Assembly (NCBI GenBank): GCA_000310025.1
Contig: FN649746.1
Span: 3,259,971 to 3,323,970, forward strand
DNA: 64,000 bases
Reading direction: 5' to 3'
Origin: Ectocarpus siliculosus
Lineage: Eukaryota; Sar; Phaeophyceae; Ectocarpales; Ectocarpaceae
Position numbers and translations under genes: made by a program. The first letter of the stretch is position 1; each line of letters begins with the position of its first letter. The notes under the pieces are model-generated. The model searched no databases, was not told the DNA's origin, and saw nothing but the letters and a program-made list of their open reading frames with translations. Below are positions 38,301 to 47,479 of this stretch, piece after piece.

Positions 38301-39013
38301 CCAAAGCGCTGGAGGAAGAGCAAGCAGAAGAGCGGCAGCGACGCCAGCAGGAACGCGAGCGGCGCCGGGTGGAAGAGGAGCGGAAGCGAGGCGCAGAGCG
38401 AGAACGCGCGCGAAGCGTGGGCAGCAGCGGCAGGGCCAAGGGCAACACCGCCGCGCGTGAGCCCTCCTCCTCCCGCAGGGACGACCGTCACCGGGACAAG
38501 AAGAAGGCCGACAACAACACCACGGCTGCATCGAGACAGCTGCAACCACCGAGCTACAAGGAAAGCGGGGGCCGAGAGCGCGGCAGACAACGTAGAGCCG
38601 AGGGCCCCGCCGGCGCTCGCAGCAGGAGCACTCCAGCGGCAGACGGGGGCGTGCCTGCGACCCGCGAGACGGAGGCCGAGCGTCGCCGGCGCCGCTCCCG
38701 CGAAGACAAGGAACGGCGGCAGGCTGAGGCGCCGCCGCCGCCGCCGCCCTTCGAAGAGCAGGAGGGGCGGCGCAGCAAGAAGGCCGACGACCGTGGCGGG
38801 AAGCGCAGGGAGAGCTCCGGGGGGGGCATGGTGGAGCCAGCAGACGAGAGCAGCAAACGGAGGAGCCCAAGCCGAAGTCGCCCAGCAGCCAAGCCTGCGG
38901 CGGTGGCGGCAAAGACAACAACGTCCTCGACCAGGTTTAGCAACGACCCGCGCGCAAAGAAAGAGAGGGCCGAGAGGGCCAAGGAAAGGCGGCGGGCCGC
39001 CGGCAACGCCTAG
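29399..39013 (+). CDS. large single-pass membrane protein with Cys-rich ectodomain and R/S/E-rich tail, 7 exons
   Basis: Proposed exons: 29399-29794, 32933-33052, 33506-33640, 34068-34331, 35302-35603, 36087-36294, 36734-39013; 3705 nt, 1234 aa, all phases consistent. Residues 31-54 are hydrophobic (signal peptide or anchor after a long basic lead). Residues 55-440 are the Cys-rich presumed ectodomain. Exon 4 contains a DEYGDGW block with following Trp/Cys residues, like the YGDGWNG repeats of algal and bacterial secreted proteins. Exon 6 carries the membrane helix (about 448-468), capped by CCC and a basic stop-transfer signal. The final exon encodes about 760 low-complexity residues: an Ala-Thr run, an SR-type RS patch (nt 37556-37650), then an Arg/Glu-rich stretch with repeating RALEEKER-like units (nt 38080-38430) expected to form a single charged helix. 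I do not know the family; a wall or matrix receptor-like role is inference. The ATG at 29399 was chosen because it precedes the hydrophobic segment. Confidence 0.7.
31210..31528 (+). mobile_element. tRNA-derived SINE, copy 2 (full length)
   Basis: Begins GCCGGTCGCCCCGGTGGTCT, the same first 20 bases as copy 1. It has an A-box-like TGGTCTAGTTGG and B-box region GATTCGAATCC, and ends TTTGAAGTGAAAAAC plus an A tail at 31528. It lies in sense orientation in intron 1 of the large membrane-protein gene. Confidence 0.85.
31572..31750 (-). mobile_element. tRNA-derived SINE, copy 3 (5'-truncated)
   Basis: Shares the 3' part of the SINE body with copies 1 and 2: CCCGTGGTCACGCAGAAG, then CCTCCTGCGGTA and TGTACACAC, as read on the plus strand. 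Similarity fades near 31745-31750, before the tRNA-like head. The tail contains GTT units instead of pure T. Inverted relative to copy 2 and 43 bp from it. Confidence 0.75.
32130..32156 (-). repeat. (GTT)n followed by GTCTTCACATTAA
   Basis: On the minus strand this reads TTAATGTGAAGAC-(AAC)n, the same junction as at 42149-42198. Intron 1 of the large membrane-protein gene. Confidence 0.75.
32826..32920 (+). repeat. (CCCT)n microsatellite serving as polypyrimidine tract
   Basis: CCCT/CTCC units run up to about 12 bases before the CAG acceptor of exon 2 (32933) of the large membrane-protein gene. They form an unusually long pyrimidine tract. Confidence 0.85.
33145..33166. repeat. poly-G tract, about 20 bases
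   Basis: Uninterrupted G run in an intron of the large membrane-protein gene. A candidate for length polymorphism and sequencing error. Confidence 0.9.
33185..33240 (-). repeat. dispersed ~50-bp repeat, minus-strand copy
   Basis: The reverse complement reads TTCTCGAGGCCGCGTGGTCA followed by ATGGTCTAAAC and GCATGCAAAAC. It matches the 23210-23256 copy (TCGAGGACACGTGGTCAACG). Confidence 0.6.
34583..34724. repeat. 31-32-bp minisatellite, about 4.5 units
   Basis: Units TTTTCTCTCGGCTATGAATA plus GATTGGTGTT-like halves, with the TTTTCTCTC core at 34599, 34631, 34662 and 34693. Intronic in the large membrane-protein gene. Confidence 0.85.
35208..35262 (+). repeat. dispersed ~50-bp repeat, diverged copy
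   Basis: CGTCCTCTCGAGGACAAACG followed by CAACGACTACGGCACGCA. This combines both halves seen at 23162-23256. About 40 bases upstream of exon 5 of the large membrane-protein gene. Confidence 0.55.
36665..36682. repeat. poly-C tract before the last exon of the large membrane-protein gene
   Basis: Run of about 18 C about 50 bases before the acceptor of the last exon (36734). A possible pyrimidine tract. Confidence 0.9.
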
Positions 39014-42000
39014 AAGTTCGATTTCCGGGGTGCGCCTTGCTCGAGTATGTATACAAGTACAACTGCTTGCCCAGAGATAAAAATTGCTTGCCCAGGGAAG
39101 AGTAAAGGAGAGATAGATCCACGGTACTTGGGGGTGTAATGATTTGCGGCGTGCTACTACATGCACACCGCCGCCGCCCAAGAGTTACTTGTCGTCATTT
39201 ACGCGCCAGTGTGGGTCAGCTCAAAGGCTTTTTTTGTTGTTGTCGAGTTATTGTTTTGGGATATTAGTTATTTCGTGTGCGTAAGCTCGTTGTATGTATT
39301 GTGTGACCCAACGCGGAGCTTCGTATCGTTTTCAAGCGCAAAGAAAGCCGGCTCGTCCTTTCCCCCGCCCGTACGGGAGGTGTGAGGCCTACCTTGGCAT
39401 TGCCAGTGTACCAACACGCGTTGTTGTTGTTGTTGTTGTTTTATGCCTGGACGTTTGGATGCATGGCTTCTTTGCAACACCGGCGGGAGGCGTTCTTTAC
39501 GAGGATCTCTGAAGAACGAGCCCGGCAGACAGATTATCGTGTTCTGTTCCGGCGAATAGTTTACATCCCTGCTGCAGACAGACACACAACCAACTTGTGC
39601 GAACAGACCATCCGTCGGCCTTATATCAGACCTCCTTATCCTACAGCGTTGGACTGCTCTTGTTGGTGCAATACCACAGTGTTGGATTGTGAGTTCAGGT
39701 TAACGTTGTTTGCAGATTCTTCGAGTTGTCGCCCTTCTCGGATTTGTCCTCTCCGGCAATACCCGCTGCTTGATGTTGGTGTACTGGCTCATATCGGTGT
39801 CGATGTTGGGTGAGGTACTCTACATATGGCAACGGGCGGATGCGTTCAGCCGTGTAACCGCGAAGATTGAGCAGCCACCCTGCTATTGATTTGTGTTGGG
39901 GTTGTGTGCGTTCGGGGGTGTATAGTTATATATCCTCATAGTGAGCGGCCGTGCGAATCATGGCCGTGTGGTACGTATATGTTCTGCCTGCTTTTTATCT
40001 CCGCGTGTAGGCGTTGCTGCTTTCTCTCGGTGTTCGTTTTTTTTTGGCACACGTTGATGGACTTACATGTTTCATTGTGTGCTTGTTTATTCTCATCGTG
40101 AGACTCAACGGCGGCACATGCAGGTTGTACTTTCTATGTGTGCATATTTTCTTGGGTTGTTTTCTCGTTTACGCAGCGGAGTCGGGACTCGCGCTCAACG
40201 TAAGAGTGGAAGGGGATTGGTTTACCTTGGGGGGCATAACGTACTTTAGCAACGCCGCCGTGATTTGGTACAACGAGCTGTTCTAGCAACTACAACAAGA
40301 GTAGCAGTAACACCCTTCCTTTGATTTTCACTCTCCCGGGCCCTTCTTTTTTTCTACACTCCAGAGTCGTCCGGACCGCTTCCCGCTGTGGTTCGTTCGG
40401 TGTGTAATCTAATACACCCAAGACAGCGCACTCATTGTAGTCAATTATGCGTGCAGGAGCAGGCTACTCTCTCTCTCTCTCTCCCTCTCCCTCCTAGTGA
40501 GCGTGATGGGGGTTAGGGTTGCGAGAGTTTTTTTTGGTCGCGCTAATTTTCATCCATTCAAGTGTCAAGGTTTGTTTTGGTTGTGGTTGACAATGCTTAC
40601 TTCTGGAAACCAGACCACAACTGTAGAAGTGATTAGCATGGCTTTGAAGCAGCTTGCCCTGGGTCTTTTCGCACTTTTCCCTCCGCAATCTGTTGTCTCC
40701 TTTCTCTTTGGCTGTTCTTTAACGGTGGTCATGTGTGATGACCTCCCCTCCAAACCCTCCCTTGTGGGGTGCACGGGACATACATGCCTACATATTGCAA
40801 AGTAGGTTTGGATTTCTGTGGTGCTTCCGTCCCATCATCTGGTGTTTGGTTTTATTGTGAGTATTGCGCTCTTCTCGGACCTTCCACCATGCATGGCAGC
40901 ACTGCGCATACATGAAGTACATCTCTTTTTGATAAAAGAGCAACCAAGTTATCGTGTAGGCAGGAAGGAGGTGGCGTGGTCTGAAAAAGAACGGTTCGTC
41001 GTCACAAGCTTTTCCCGGTAACGGTGTGGGTTGGAAACGAACGACTAGCTTGCTTCGAGTGGGATTGGTCGGTCTGCTCCGTCCGGTGGTTGCTTATTTT
41101 TCGCTTTTTCTCTTCTTCGGTTTTATTTTTTTCTTCTCTTTTTGGTGCATACAACTGCTTAACAACTACTAGCAGCAGTTGTTTACAAGTTTATGTTTGC
41201 CCGTTCGGTCGTGTTTTTTTTTTTTGTGTTTGTTCATCACTTTTTGTTTTCATTAGACATTAAGCGATGGATTTGAGAGAGAGGCGGCGGCGGCGGCGGC
41301 ATTTATTCATTATATACGATGCGTTCTTCTTTTTTCTTGCGAAAACAAACAAGGAGCTCATCTCTTTCCACGAGAAAAAGAGTCAAGGACAACTAACTCA
41401 TTCACAGTACAAGTAAGGGATTTCCACCCGCTGTGAAATCTGGAAGACCCGTGAGTGATGAACTGACTTGATAATTTTTGTTTTATCTTGTCGTTATCCA
41501 CTATTCAGCTGGTCGAGTCCGTGACAACCGATTTCGACCCTCTTATATCGGTCCCTATTTAATACAAGGTACCCTCTCCATCGGAGCCACGAGCGACCGT
41601 GTGGGGTAGACTGATGAGGAGGTGTGGGGACGGACCAGCTCTCGTTGAATGGAGCTGGCTACGAAGGTCCTGTCCCCCGCTTTCCTTCAATGGGGAGTTG
41701 TAGTTGCATCTCCCGCCACACGAACTATCTATGTAGTACTAGAACTGTTGATACTTTCCTACATCCAAATCCCATGCAATACGCTGTTGTTATATAAAGC
41801 TCACCCTGGAGAATCTCGTAGATACTCAATAGGGCGGTCCTCGCCCTATATACAAGGCAGGCGAGATTGGCTGGCATAGACGGGGAAATCAAGTTGTTTT
41901 GTTCTATACATTGAACATATAGACTAAGGCGTTCATTCTTCTTATTATCAGCTGCCCCACCACCGCCTTATTCGGGTATCCCCAATGTTGATTTCTATTG

Positions 42001-42160
42001 ACTTGCGGACCCCTCGGGGCCAGTTTGTTTGAGTGTACCTTTTAAGGGTAAGTTAGCCTGTCTGTGACCACGGGAGGAATCGACCGCGTCAAGTGTTGGA
42101 TCAGTAAGGACACATGAAGGTACAGTACTGGGTAGAGAAAGATCGGAACGGATTTTAATG
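39014..42160. other. 3' flank of the large membrane-protein gene and intergenic DNA
   Basis: The first few hundred bases probably hold the 3' UTR. A (TTG)n run is at 39420-39441, a CT run at 40468-40494, poly-T at 41215-41225 and a GGC run at 41283-41300. Around 41740-41990 there is AT-rich DNA with TATATAA-like words that looks like transposon debris, possibly a solo LTR, but I could not define its ends. No gene recognised. Confidence 0.4.
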
Positions 42161-42165
42161 TGAAG

Positions 42166-42198
<33 letters not shown>
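42149..42198 (+). repeat. TTAATGTGAAGAC-(AAC)n tract
   Basis: About eleven AAC units after TTTTAATGTGAAGAC. It shares this junction with 32130-32170 on the opposite strand. Probably the 3' tail of a retroposon. The following ORF (to 42564) has no recognised domain. Confidence 0.7.
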
Positions 42199-42818
42199 CT
42201 CGGAACTTGGCCATTGCTTGTCGAATCCCACAATGAGAGTATCGAGGGTATGATGCCACAATTATTCCACCCACACCTACCTTCCTCTCACTCGATCATG
42301 AGTTGCAAAGCCACCAACAAGGAAGATGTATTCTATGTAGAAAGGAAAAAGAACGACTTCATTGAGCACACACCCCTCGACGACTGTGGTTATTATTATG
42401 CGATGCTGGCACTGCCTGAGGTTGATGACCCAAACGATCTGAGAGCAGTGAATCAAGAGCAATTCCTGACCAAGCCGCCTACTAGGCCATGTCGAATACT
42501 TCGAGAGAACACCAGCATCGAACTCGGTACCGTCAGTTTGGTCTGCTTTGTAGGAGTCGCATGAGTGCGCTCCTCTCTCTGTTCTCGCTCCATTCCTTTC
42601 TCCTCATGGTCATATCATCGCAGGAGTGTGAACCTGTCCACCACGGTATGAAGATCCCAAAGCAGACACACACAACAAGAAGACCCGTAACATGGTGTCA
42701 TTTCCGAGGACTACAAGAAGACCTAACAGATCGTCGACAGTAGTAGCGGATCCAAGACTCCGTGGCTCCAAGCCAACCTCGACAAGTTCTCACCGCTGCC
42801 CGCCCCCTCATTGCCCCC

Positions 42819-43086
42819 TGTTATAGGATTCAGATGTGTAGACGGAACATAGAAGAGCTTGGTTCCTTCTAGAAGGCGCGGAGAGATGTAACTCTCCGCG
42901 GAAGGATAAAAAGCAGGGGACAGGATCTAGTAGCCCCTGCTTGTGCAGAGGATCCTGTGCCCCTTGGTGTCATTCCTACCGATACCCAAGGCAACAGCTA
43001 CTGCTGCTGCTGTTCTACAAGAGTAACAACAAGTGAGTTCTTCTTCACGGGTCAACCAGACTTCATCACGCGTGCATACCACTACA
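42819..43086 (+). repeat. 5' LTR, 268 bp
   Basis: Begins TGTTATAGGATT and ends CACTACA. It contains a TATA-like GATAAAAAG at 42905-42913. A 9-bp perfect hairpin pairs 42877-42885 with 42892-42900. Two overlapping inverted repeats lie at 42911-42964. A CTG run lies near 43002-43013. Confidence 0.95.
42877..42964 (+). promoter_or_regulatory. LTR core: hairpin, TATA-like box and two mutually exclusive inverted repeats
   Basis: Hairpin 1: CGCGGAGAG (42877-42885) with CTCTCCGCG (42892-42900), loop ATGTAA. The TATA-like GATAAAAAG follows at 42905-42913. Hairpin A: AAGCAGGGG (42911-42919) with CCCCTGCTT (42934-42942). Hairpin B: AGGGGACAGGATC (42915-42927) with GATCCTGTGCCCCT (42951-42964), one bulged G. 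A and B share AGGGG and cannot both form. The same arrangement is in the 3' LTR, 12,958 bases further on. If transcription starts about 25-30 bases after the TATA-like box, the full structure would be present only at the 3' end of the element RNA. Confidence 0.65.
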
Positions 43087-43088
43087 CT

Positions 43089-43100
43089 TGGCGTTGTCGG
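43089..43100 (+). promoter_or_regulatory. candidate tRNA primer-binding site
   Basis: TGGCGTTGTCGG starts two bases after the 5' LTR, the usual place for a site complementary to a tRNA 3' end (…CCA). I cannot name the tRNA without the host tRNA set. Confidence 0.4.
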
Positions 43101-43224
43101 CTTATTCGTACGGTGTTGTCTGGGTTGGTTGTGTCTTGGCGCGGTTTGGTGCTTTAGGCTGCTGCTGCTGCAGTTTTTTGCGCTTTCGTCCCAACCACAG
43201 CTTAGCTTTGCCTCGCTTATCGGT

Positions 43225-45756
43225 ATGTCTCAATCTAGCGTCGGCTCATCGGACTCCGCTTCGGCGAGCCCTGAGCATTCTGAACGTTCGCGTTCACCGG
43301 TGTCACCGCCTCGCGTAGCGACCTTCGGGTCCCCGGCAGCTGGTCGTCAGGCCACACAGCTGCTGCTGTCTTCGGACGGTGCTCGTGCCGCTGACCCTGT
43401 TGCCAATGCCGCTCGTTTGTCAGAGCTTCGCGCTCAACGCATTCGGGAGAGGTTCGCCTCGCCGGCTTCGGCCGACGCTAACCCCGTGGGTGCTGTCCTC
43501 AAACCGCCAGCACCCACACCTGGAACTTCGGTTTCTGCCTCTGTGCCTTTGGGTGTACAACAGCAGTCCATCTCGACGGCTGCTGGTGATGAGCTTTCTG
43601 AATTCCCGCGTGAACCACATGTCGACTCGGATTTTCCTCTCGCCCCATCCACCGTTGAGCACTCTGCTCTTGGGACCGACATCGGTTTCGACCGTGTTGC
43701 TGGCCCTGTAGTACCACGCTTGTCCAGTCGCTCGGCTTCTCGCAGCACGTTGCAGTTCGACTACACAGTGCCGGCGATTCCCCCTTTTTCTTCTCGTAGC
43801 GATCGTGTACAAGCAGCGGCTCGCGCTCAACGGCTTCGTGACCGTCGTGCATCTGCTTCGGTGACATCACCGCTTGCAGATTCCGCCGCATCACCACCCA
43901 CTGTTCCAGTAGTTTCGACTACACGGGCGATTTCGATTGCCTCTGGTACACTCCCCACAGTAGCTTCGTCTACCCCAGCTCTTTCGGTTGATTCTACTGC
44001 ATTTGATCCCGTGGTTTCGCCCACACAGGCCATTTCGTTTGCCTCCGATGCTTTAGCTTCAGTAGTTTCGACTACACGTGCAGTTTCTGCTGCTAACGTG
44101 CCTGTCCCTGCGGTCTCGACTGCTGTAGGTGTGTTTGCCTCCATCCCTTTAGCTCCGCCGCTACCAACAGTTTCGACTGTTCGCGGTGCTGCCGCCTTAG
44201 CCGCCCCACCTTTGCGTACCGTTTCGACGCTGCGTACTGCTGTGACGTCTGCCCCCCCACATGCCTATCATGTTCCCACTACTGGTGCACCTGTCTCTGC
44301 GGTTTCGACTGCTGCACGTGTACTTTTGCCCATTCCATTAGCTCCGCCCCTGCCCACAGTTTCGACTGCTGGCGATGCTATTATTCCTGCAGCTCCGCCT
44401 CTTCGCACCGTTTCGACCCTGCGTACAGTGTCGTCTGCCCCTTTCCCCGCTCACACTACTTCCACACAGAACCCCGTGTCAGCGGCTTCGGCTGCTGTAA
44501 ACACCGCTGTTTCTATGCCAGTAGATACGCCTCTGCTCGCATTTTCCACAGATTCACGTGTTCACACGGCGGGTTTCGATCCTACCGTTTCGACCGACTC
44601 TGCCATGCTAGCTCCTGCTTCGGCGCCCCTAGCTGCGACCTCGGTTGTTTCAGCAGTACCCTCTGCCCCTACCCCTTCCCCTTACGCCGTGCCCCCCCCC
44701 CCCCCCATGCTTTCCTCTTCCCATGAACGTGCTGCTACGGCTGAAGCTTTGCATCCTCTCCAAATCGCAGAACGCTATAATTGCCATCTCCACGGCCTTC
44801 TTAGCACCATGGTGACCACGACTCCGGCCCCCAAGCACGAGCCGACATCTTCAGCTCGGCTTTCGACTCCCGAGCTTCGGGATTCCACCACCGGTGGCGG
44901 AACAAGGTCTGCAGTCACCGGCCGGCCGGCCGAACCTGTCCAGATGGTTCTACCCCCCGCGGCGTCGGCGACTTCGGCCACCATCGCTGCTTCGGCGGCA
45001 CCCTCGGCTTCGGCCACCATCGCTGCTTCGGCGGCACCCTCGGCTTCGGCCACCACCGCTGCTTCGGCGGCGCCCTCGGCTTCGGCCGCCACCCCTGCTT
45101 CGGCAGTACCCCCGGCTTCGGCCACGGCTTCGGCCACGGCTTCGGCCACGGCTTCGGCCACGGCTCCGGCCACGGCTGCACCTCTCTCCTGCCCGCGGTG
45201 GGTCCCCGCAGCCCTGTGGGACGTCATGTCCGCGGATGCGCGCTCGACCGCATGGACGGACGCCGTTCGCATGGCGAGCGGCGCCGCCGTCGATGCTGAC
45301 CGGGCGGCCGCTCGACAAGCCCAGGACGACCTCGCCGACGAAGAATTCCACCAGGAAGTTTCCGTCCGAGAGGAGGAGCTCAGGCTCCTGCGAGCGACGC
45401 GCGCTTCTAACGCGAAGCAAATCATCGACCTAGAGGCGCTTCAAAAGAAGTGCGAACAACAGCGGAGTCAACTGGCCGCCACCCTGACGGCAGATCGGCG
45501 CCAGGAGGACGCGCTTGTCAAAGCGGGCCGCAAGGCCGGAAAACGACGTGAGCAGGACCTCCGCGAACGTGAGGAGCGGTCGTCCCGCGTCTCGGAGTCG
45601 GCGGGCGAGCTGCTTCGTCACCGACCACCTCTGCGGCTTCGTCTCGAACATATGCGGCTGCAGCTTCGACAAGCCCGGTCACCCGCTCCTCGTCGTCGCG
45701 ACGTGGCCCCATCACGTTCGAGTCTGGTGATTTCAGGTTCACCCCGGCTAAGCTAG
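43225..45756 (+). CDS. gag: retrotransposon Gag, N-terminal low-complexity and coiled-coil part
   Basis: The ATG at 43225 (MSQSSVGSSDSASASPEHSE) is the first good start outside the LTR; the frame is open further upstream into the LTR. The product is about 840 codons. Most of it is Ser/Thr/Ala/Pro/Val-rich with recurring VSTTRA, VSTLRT and PPLPTVST units. A near-perfect repeat of SASATIAASAAP-like units follows (nt 44960-45175), then ATASATASAT. From about nt 45280 it becomes a charged coiled coil. The real frame leaves this ORF before its stop: from about 45,590-45,640 on, the frame one base back makes better protein and continues to 46280. I know no exact counterpart for the long N-terminal half. 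Confidence 0.75.
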   Translation: MSQSSVGSSDSASASPEHSERSRSPVSPPRVATFGSPAAGRQATQLLLSSDGARAADPVANAARLSELRAQRIRERFASPASADANPVGAVLKPPAPTPGTSVSASVPLGVQQQSISTAAGDELSEFPREPHVDSDFPLAPSTVEHSALGTDIGFDRVAGPVVPRLSSRSASRSTLQFDYTVPAIPPFSSRSDRVQAAARAQRLRDRRASASVTSPLADSAASPPTVPVVSTTRAISIASGTLPTVASSTPALSVDSTAFDPVVSPTQAISFASDALASVVSTTRAVSAANVPVPAVSTAVGVFASIPLAPPLPTVSTVRGAAALAAPPLRTVSTLRTAVTSAPPHAYHVPTTGAPVSAVSTAARVLLPIPLAPPLPTVSTAGDAIIPAAPPLRTVSTLRTVSSAPFPAHTTSTQNPVSAASAAVNTAVSMPVDTPLLAFSTDSRVHTAGFDPTVSTDSAMLAPASAPLAATSVVSAVPSAPTPSPYAVPPPPPMLSSSHERAATAEALHPLQIAERYNCHLHGLLSTMVTTTPAPKHEPTSSARLSTPELRDSTTGGGTRSAVTGRPAEPVQMVLPPAASATSATIAASAAPSASATIAASAAPSASATTAASAAPSASAATPASAVPPASATASATASATASATAPATAAPLSCPRWVPAALWDVMSADARSTAWTDAVRMASGAAVDADRAAARQAQDDLADEEFHQEVSVREEELRLLRATRASNAKQIIDLEALQKKCEQQRSQLAATLTADRRQEDALVKAGRKAGKRREQDLREREERSSRVSESAGELLRHRPPLRLRLEHMRLQLRQARSPAPRRRDVAPSRSSLVISGSPRLS

Positions 45757-46280
45757 CCGATGTAGCACAATATCAGCAGTTCAACTTCCTTCCTGGGGAT
45801 AGCCACTCGGTCAGGGACTTGGCCACGGAAGTGGCCATCGCGTTGCCGGCGGCCGCCACCATACAGGAGGCGGTGGATGTGGCTAACGCCTCCCGTCCGG
45901 ATCTTCGGGATCTGGCCGGCCGTTTCCTCGCTGGTATGCGGACGGCCAACGCCCGTGCCACTGCTCCGGTGGTGTACCCTGGCTGCAGCGGTCCGCCTTT
46001 AGAGGCTTCCTATGGGTTCCAGCAGCCGGCGCCGGGCCGTGTCAAGCAGGCGCAACCGAGTCGGGAGAGTGGTCCTGGTAGCTCGGGTGAGGAGTCTGGC
46101 TGGAGCTCGGCTGGAGCATCGCGTCGACCCCCGGCGCCTTCGTCCTCTTCGGTGGGTGGTAGCCGGGAGACAAAGGTGGCCAAGCGTGGCGGGGATGGCG
46201 CTCGTGGTTCCAAGAACAAGAGCGGAACCGGGTCGGGCTCGGACACCAGCTTGTCCCGCAAGTCGGGCCGCCAAAGGTGA
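45640..46280 (+). CDS. gag: Gag middle segment in the -1 frame
   Basis: Continuation of Gag after a -1 step. It reads through ITFESGDFRFTPAKLADVAQ (about 45711-45770), overlapping the end of the preceding ORF, and then a Ser/Gly/Arg-rich linker. It ends at TGA 46278-46280. The next frame (-1 again) continues with the capsid-like region from about 46271. No domain is recognised in this segment itself. Confidence 0.6.
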
Positions 46281-47479
46281 AGAGAATCTTGGACGGCGGC
46301 GCCACCGGACCAGAAATTTTTCAGTTGCTGTTGCGTCATCTTGCGGAGCAATTTGATGTCGGCGACCGTCAAGAGTCGTTTTTGAGTCTACAACAATTTG
46401 GAGTAGCAGATGGTACTTCTTTCGCGGATTACCTTCGTGCTTTTCGTTTGTTGGTTTCGTCTGTGACTGGCTCTGAGCGTACTTTGGCCCCTAGCGTATC
46501 CATGGTTCTAGAAATAGTGCGGCATTCGGTCTGCAAGCAATTTCCGAGTTTGTCTCCGATTTTGTACCCGGGTGCTCTGGCCACGGCCGTCACTCCCTTT
46601 GCGTCGATTGCGGATATGTGGGAGGCGTTCGCGCCTCTAGCGACAAGTAAAACCCCGGCTATCGGCGGTTCGTCTTATTTTTCGTTGTCTTCGACGCGTG
46701 GCTCCTCGCAGCCTCGGCGGTCCCAACACCGCGCCCCCGCGCCTTCGGGCCAGTGGGCACCAGGTTCAGCTCAGAACCCTGTAGTTTTGCCGGTACAATC
46801 GCACGATGCTGACCCGTTTACACGCAACTATAATTCTTGGCCTGCTTCGCAAGCCGATTGGTCTGATGTATACGCTCTCACTTCTAGTTTTCGTAACACG
46901 GAGGATCCTTTTTTGTGGACTCCTTTGTTGACACAAGAGGCTCGCTCGCAAGCCTTCCGCGAAAACAGGAATCGCTGTCTGAACTGCTCGGGTGAAGACC
47001 ATTCCATGAAGCAATGCGTTGCGCCGTTCACGAATTCTAGTGGGTTGTTGAACCCTGAGTTGGGTCTCCTCAATGACGATTCTGCTGCTTTTAGACGTTG
47101 GCAAGGCCGTATGCGGTCTTTTCGACGAAAAAGTGCGGACAACCGCCAAAACAATCAGGGTAGACGCCACCAGCGTTCTTCCTCTTCGTCCTCTCAGCGT
47201 CGAAACCACGCTGGGAATCGCCGTTCCGACGGTGGTAGTTCCCCTCACACTCATCAGACACAATCGCACACCAGTGGGTATGCCCCGGGAAATTCTGTGG
47301 GTAACTCTCACCCTCGGCAACACCCTTCGATCAACACCAACCCCACTGGTGCTCTGTCCCTCTATCAACCACAAACACATGCACACACCGGTCCTTCGTC
47401 TGACATCATGGTTTCGACCAATCACAATGCCCGTCAACCTGGCAACTTCCAAAATGGTGGTCGTTCTCGCAGCGGATGA
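46271..47479 (+). CDS. gag: Gag capsid-like and nucleocapsid (CCHC) region
   Basis: About 400 codons. The first third resembles the retrotransposon Gag capsid fold (predicted helices, conserved Leu/Phe spacing). At 46976-47017 lies a canonical zinc knuckle C-x2-C-x4-H-x4-C (CLNCSGEDHSMKQC), the nucleic-acid-binding motif of nucleocapsid. A basic Arg/Asn/His-rich tail follows. The frame stops at TGA 47477-47479, but the same frame is open beyond it for over 2 kb. The stop is followed by C, a context that favours readthrough in many eukaryotes. Confidence 0.8.
   Translation, partial: PKVKRILDGGATGPEIFQLLLRHLAEQFDVGDRQESFLSLQQFGVADGTSFADYLRAFRLLVSSVTGSERTLAPSVSMVLEIVRHSVCKQFPSLSPILYPGALATAVTPFASIADMWEAFAPLATSKTPAIGGSSYFSLSSTRGSSQPRRSQHRAPAPSGQWAPGSAQNPVVLPVQSHDADPFTRNYNSWPASQADWSDVYALTSSFRNTEDPFLWTPLLTQEARSQAFRENRNRCLNCSGEDHSMKQCVAPFTNSSGLLNPELGLLNDDSAAFRRWQGRMRSFRRKSADNRQNNQGRRHQRSSSSSSQRRNHAGNRRSDGGSSPHTHQTQSHTSGYAPGNSVGNSHPRQHPSINTNPTGALSLYQPQTHAHTGPSSDIMVSTNHNARQPGNFQNGGRSRSG

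Noticed and set aside
36659-39181. Long minus-strand ORFs (up to 409 codons) opposite the last exon of the large membrane-protein gene
   Set aside because: They are Ser/Arg/Pro/Leu-rich shadows of an Arg/Glu-rich GC-biased coding exon and have no recognisable domain or splice partners.
41740-41999. Possible solo LTR (TATATAA-like words, CT-poor AT-rich block)
   Set aside because: I could not find matching ends or a second copy in the window.
44775-45425. Minus-strand and alternative-frame ORFs opposite the Ala/Ser repeats of Gag
   Set aside because: Repeat-driven open frames (AEAVAEAVAEA, RGRSRGRSRGR); the plus-strand frame joins to the Gag coiled coil and capsid.
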